46,030 nt of DNA from Thoreauomyces humboldtii (Eukaryota > Chytridiomycota > Chytridiomycetes > Spizellomycetales > Powellomycetaceae). Under the pieces are notes generated by a model. That model ran no database searches, was not told the origin of the DNA, and saw nothing but the letters and a program-made list of their open reading frames with translations. Numbering within the stretch: position 1 is the first letter of the stretch; every line of letters starts with the position of its first letter. The position numbers and the translations under genes are program-made. Location of the stretch: NCBI GenBank assembly GCA_027596035.1, contig JADGJA010000083.1:1-46030 (forward strand). Direction: 5' to 3'. Below are positions 46,001 through 46,030 of the stretch, in pieces.

Positions 46001-46030
46001 AACCTTGTCACTTGGTCATCAGTCATGCCC

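Overview
This window is a stretch of an intron-rich nuclear genome, almost certainly from a fungus. Every confidently modelled gene except one is split by short GT-AG introns, mostly 53-97 nt and often with a CTNAC/CTAAC-like branch site. The gene set is fungal: SKN7 (HSF plus receiver fusion), SEC5, SRP40, PRP43, MTG2, a single-chain urease, ADK1 and MPC2. Some features are less usual for yeasts: a five-TOG XMAP215 protein, a TOE1-type CAF1 nuclease with CCCH finger, a LACTB2-like enzyme and a MORN-repeat protein. They suggest a lineage that kept ancestral opisthokont genes, possibly an early-diverging or zoosporic fungus. That placement is inference, and no rRNA is present to test it.

Layout. 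1-468: end of a partial minus-strand gene that runs off the left edge. 560-2200: non-coding DNA with a degenerate ~150-bp tandem repeat. 2198-2284: tRNA-Pro(CGG) with an odd acceptor stem and a pol III terminator, followed by a cluster of hairpins. 2843-7042: PRP43 (-) and SRP40 (+), divergent over 226 bp. 7676-11037: SKN7 (-), with a GTAC-rich block upstream. 12064-12723: bHLH factor (-). 13683-15243: MTG2/Obg GTPase (+), convergent with the 2204-aa XMAP215/STU2 gene (15416-22416, -). 23891-28063: SEC5 (-), divergent from urease (28968-31991, +). 32753-33330: a short multi-intron transcription unit with unresolved frame. 33330-34780: non-coding DNA with small repeats. 34780-35716: ADK1 (-). 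36982-37741: MPC2 (+). 37884-39671: TOE1 (-), divergent from a LACTB2-like gene (39927-40856, +). 41296-43597: acyl-CoA oxidase (-). 44528-45123: MORN protein (-). 45074-46000: an unproven ORF (+).

There is no operon-like pathway cluster. Two divergent pairs are functionally suggestive: PRP43 with SRP40 (snoRNP and ribosome assembly) and TOE1 with LACTB2 (RNA 3'-end processing and RNA cleavage). The window holds no transposase, reverse transcriptase, CRISPR array or virus-like gene. The most interesting signals are regulatory or splicing ones: stop-free introns of 3n length, a PTS1 signal on a separate 27-nt last exon, a GTAC cluster, a 12-bp promoter motif shared by ADK1 and acyl-CoA oxidase, and a tRNA gene with three extra bases in its acceptor stem. 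All exon joins were made by eye from splice sites, frame continuity and family similarity.
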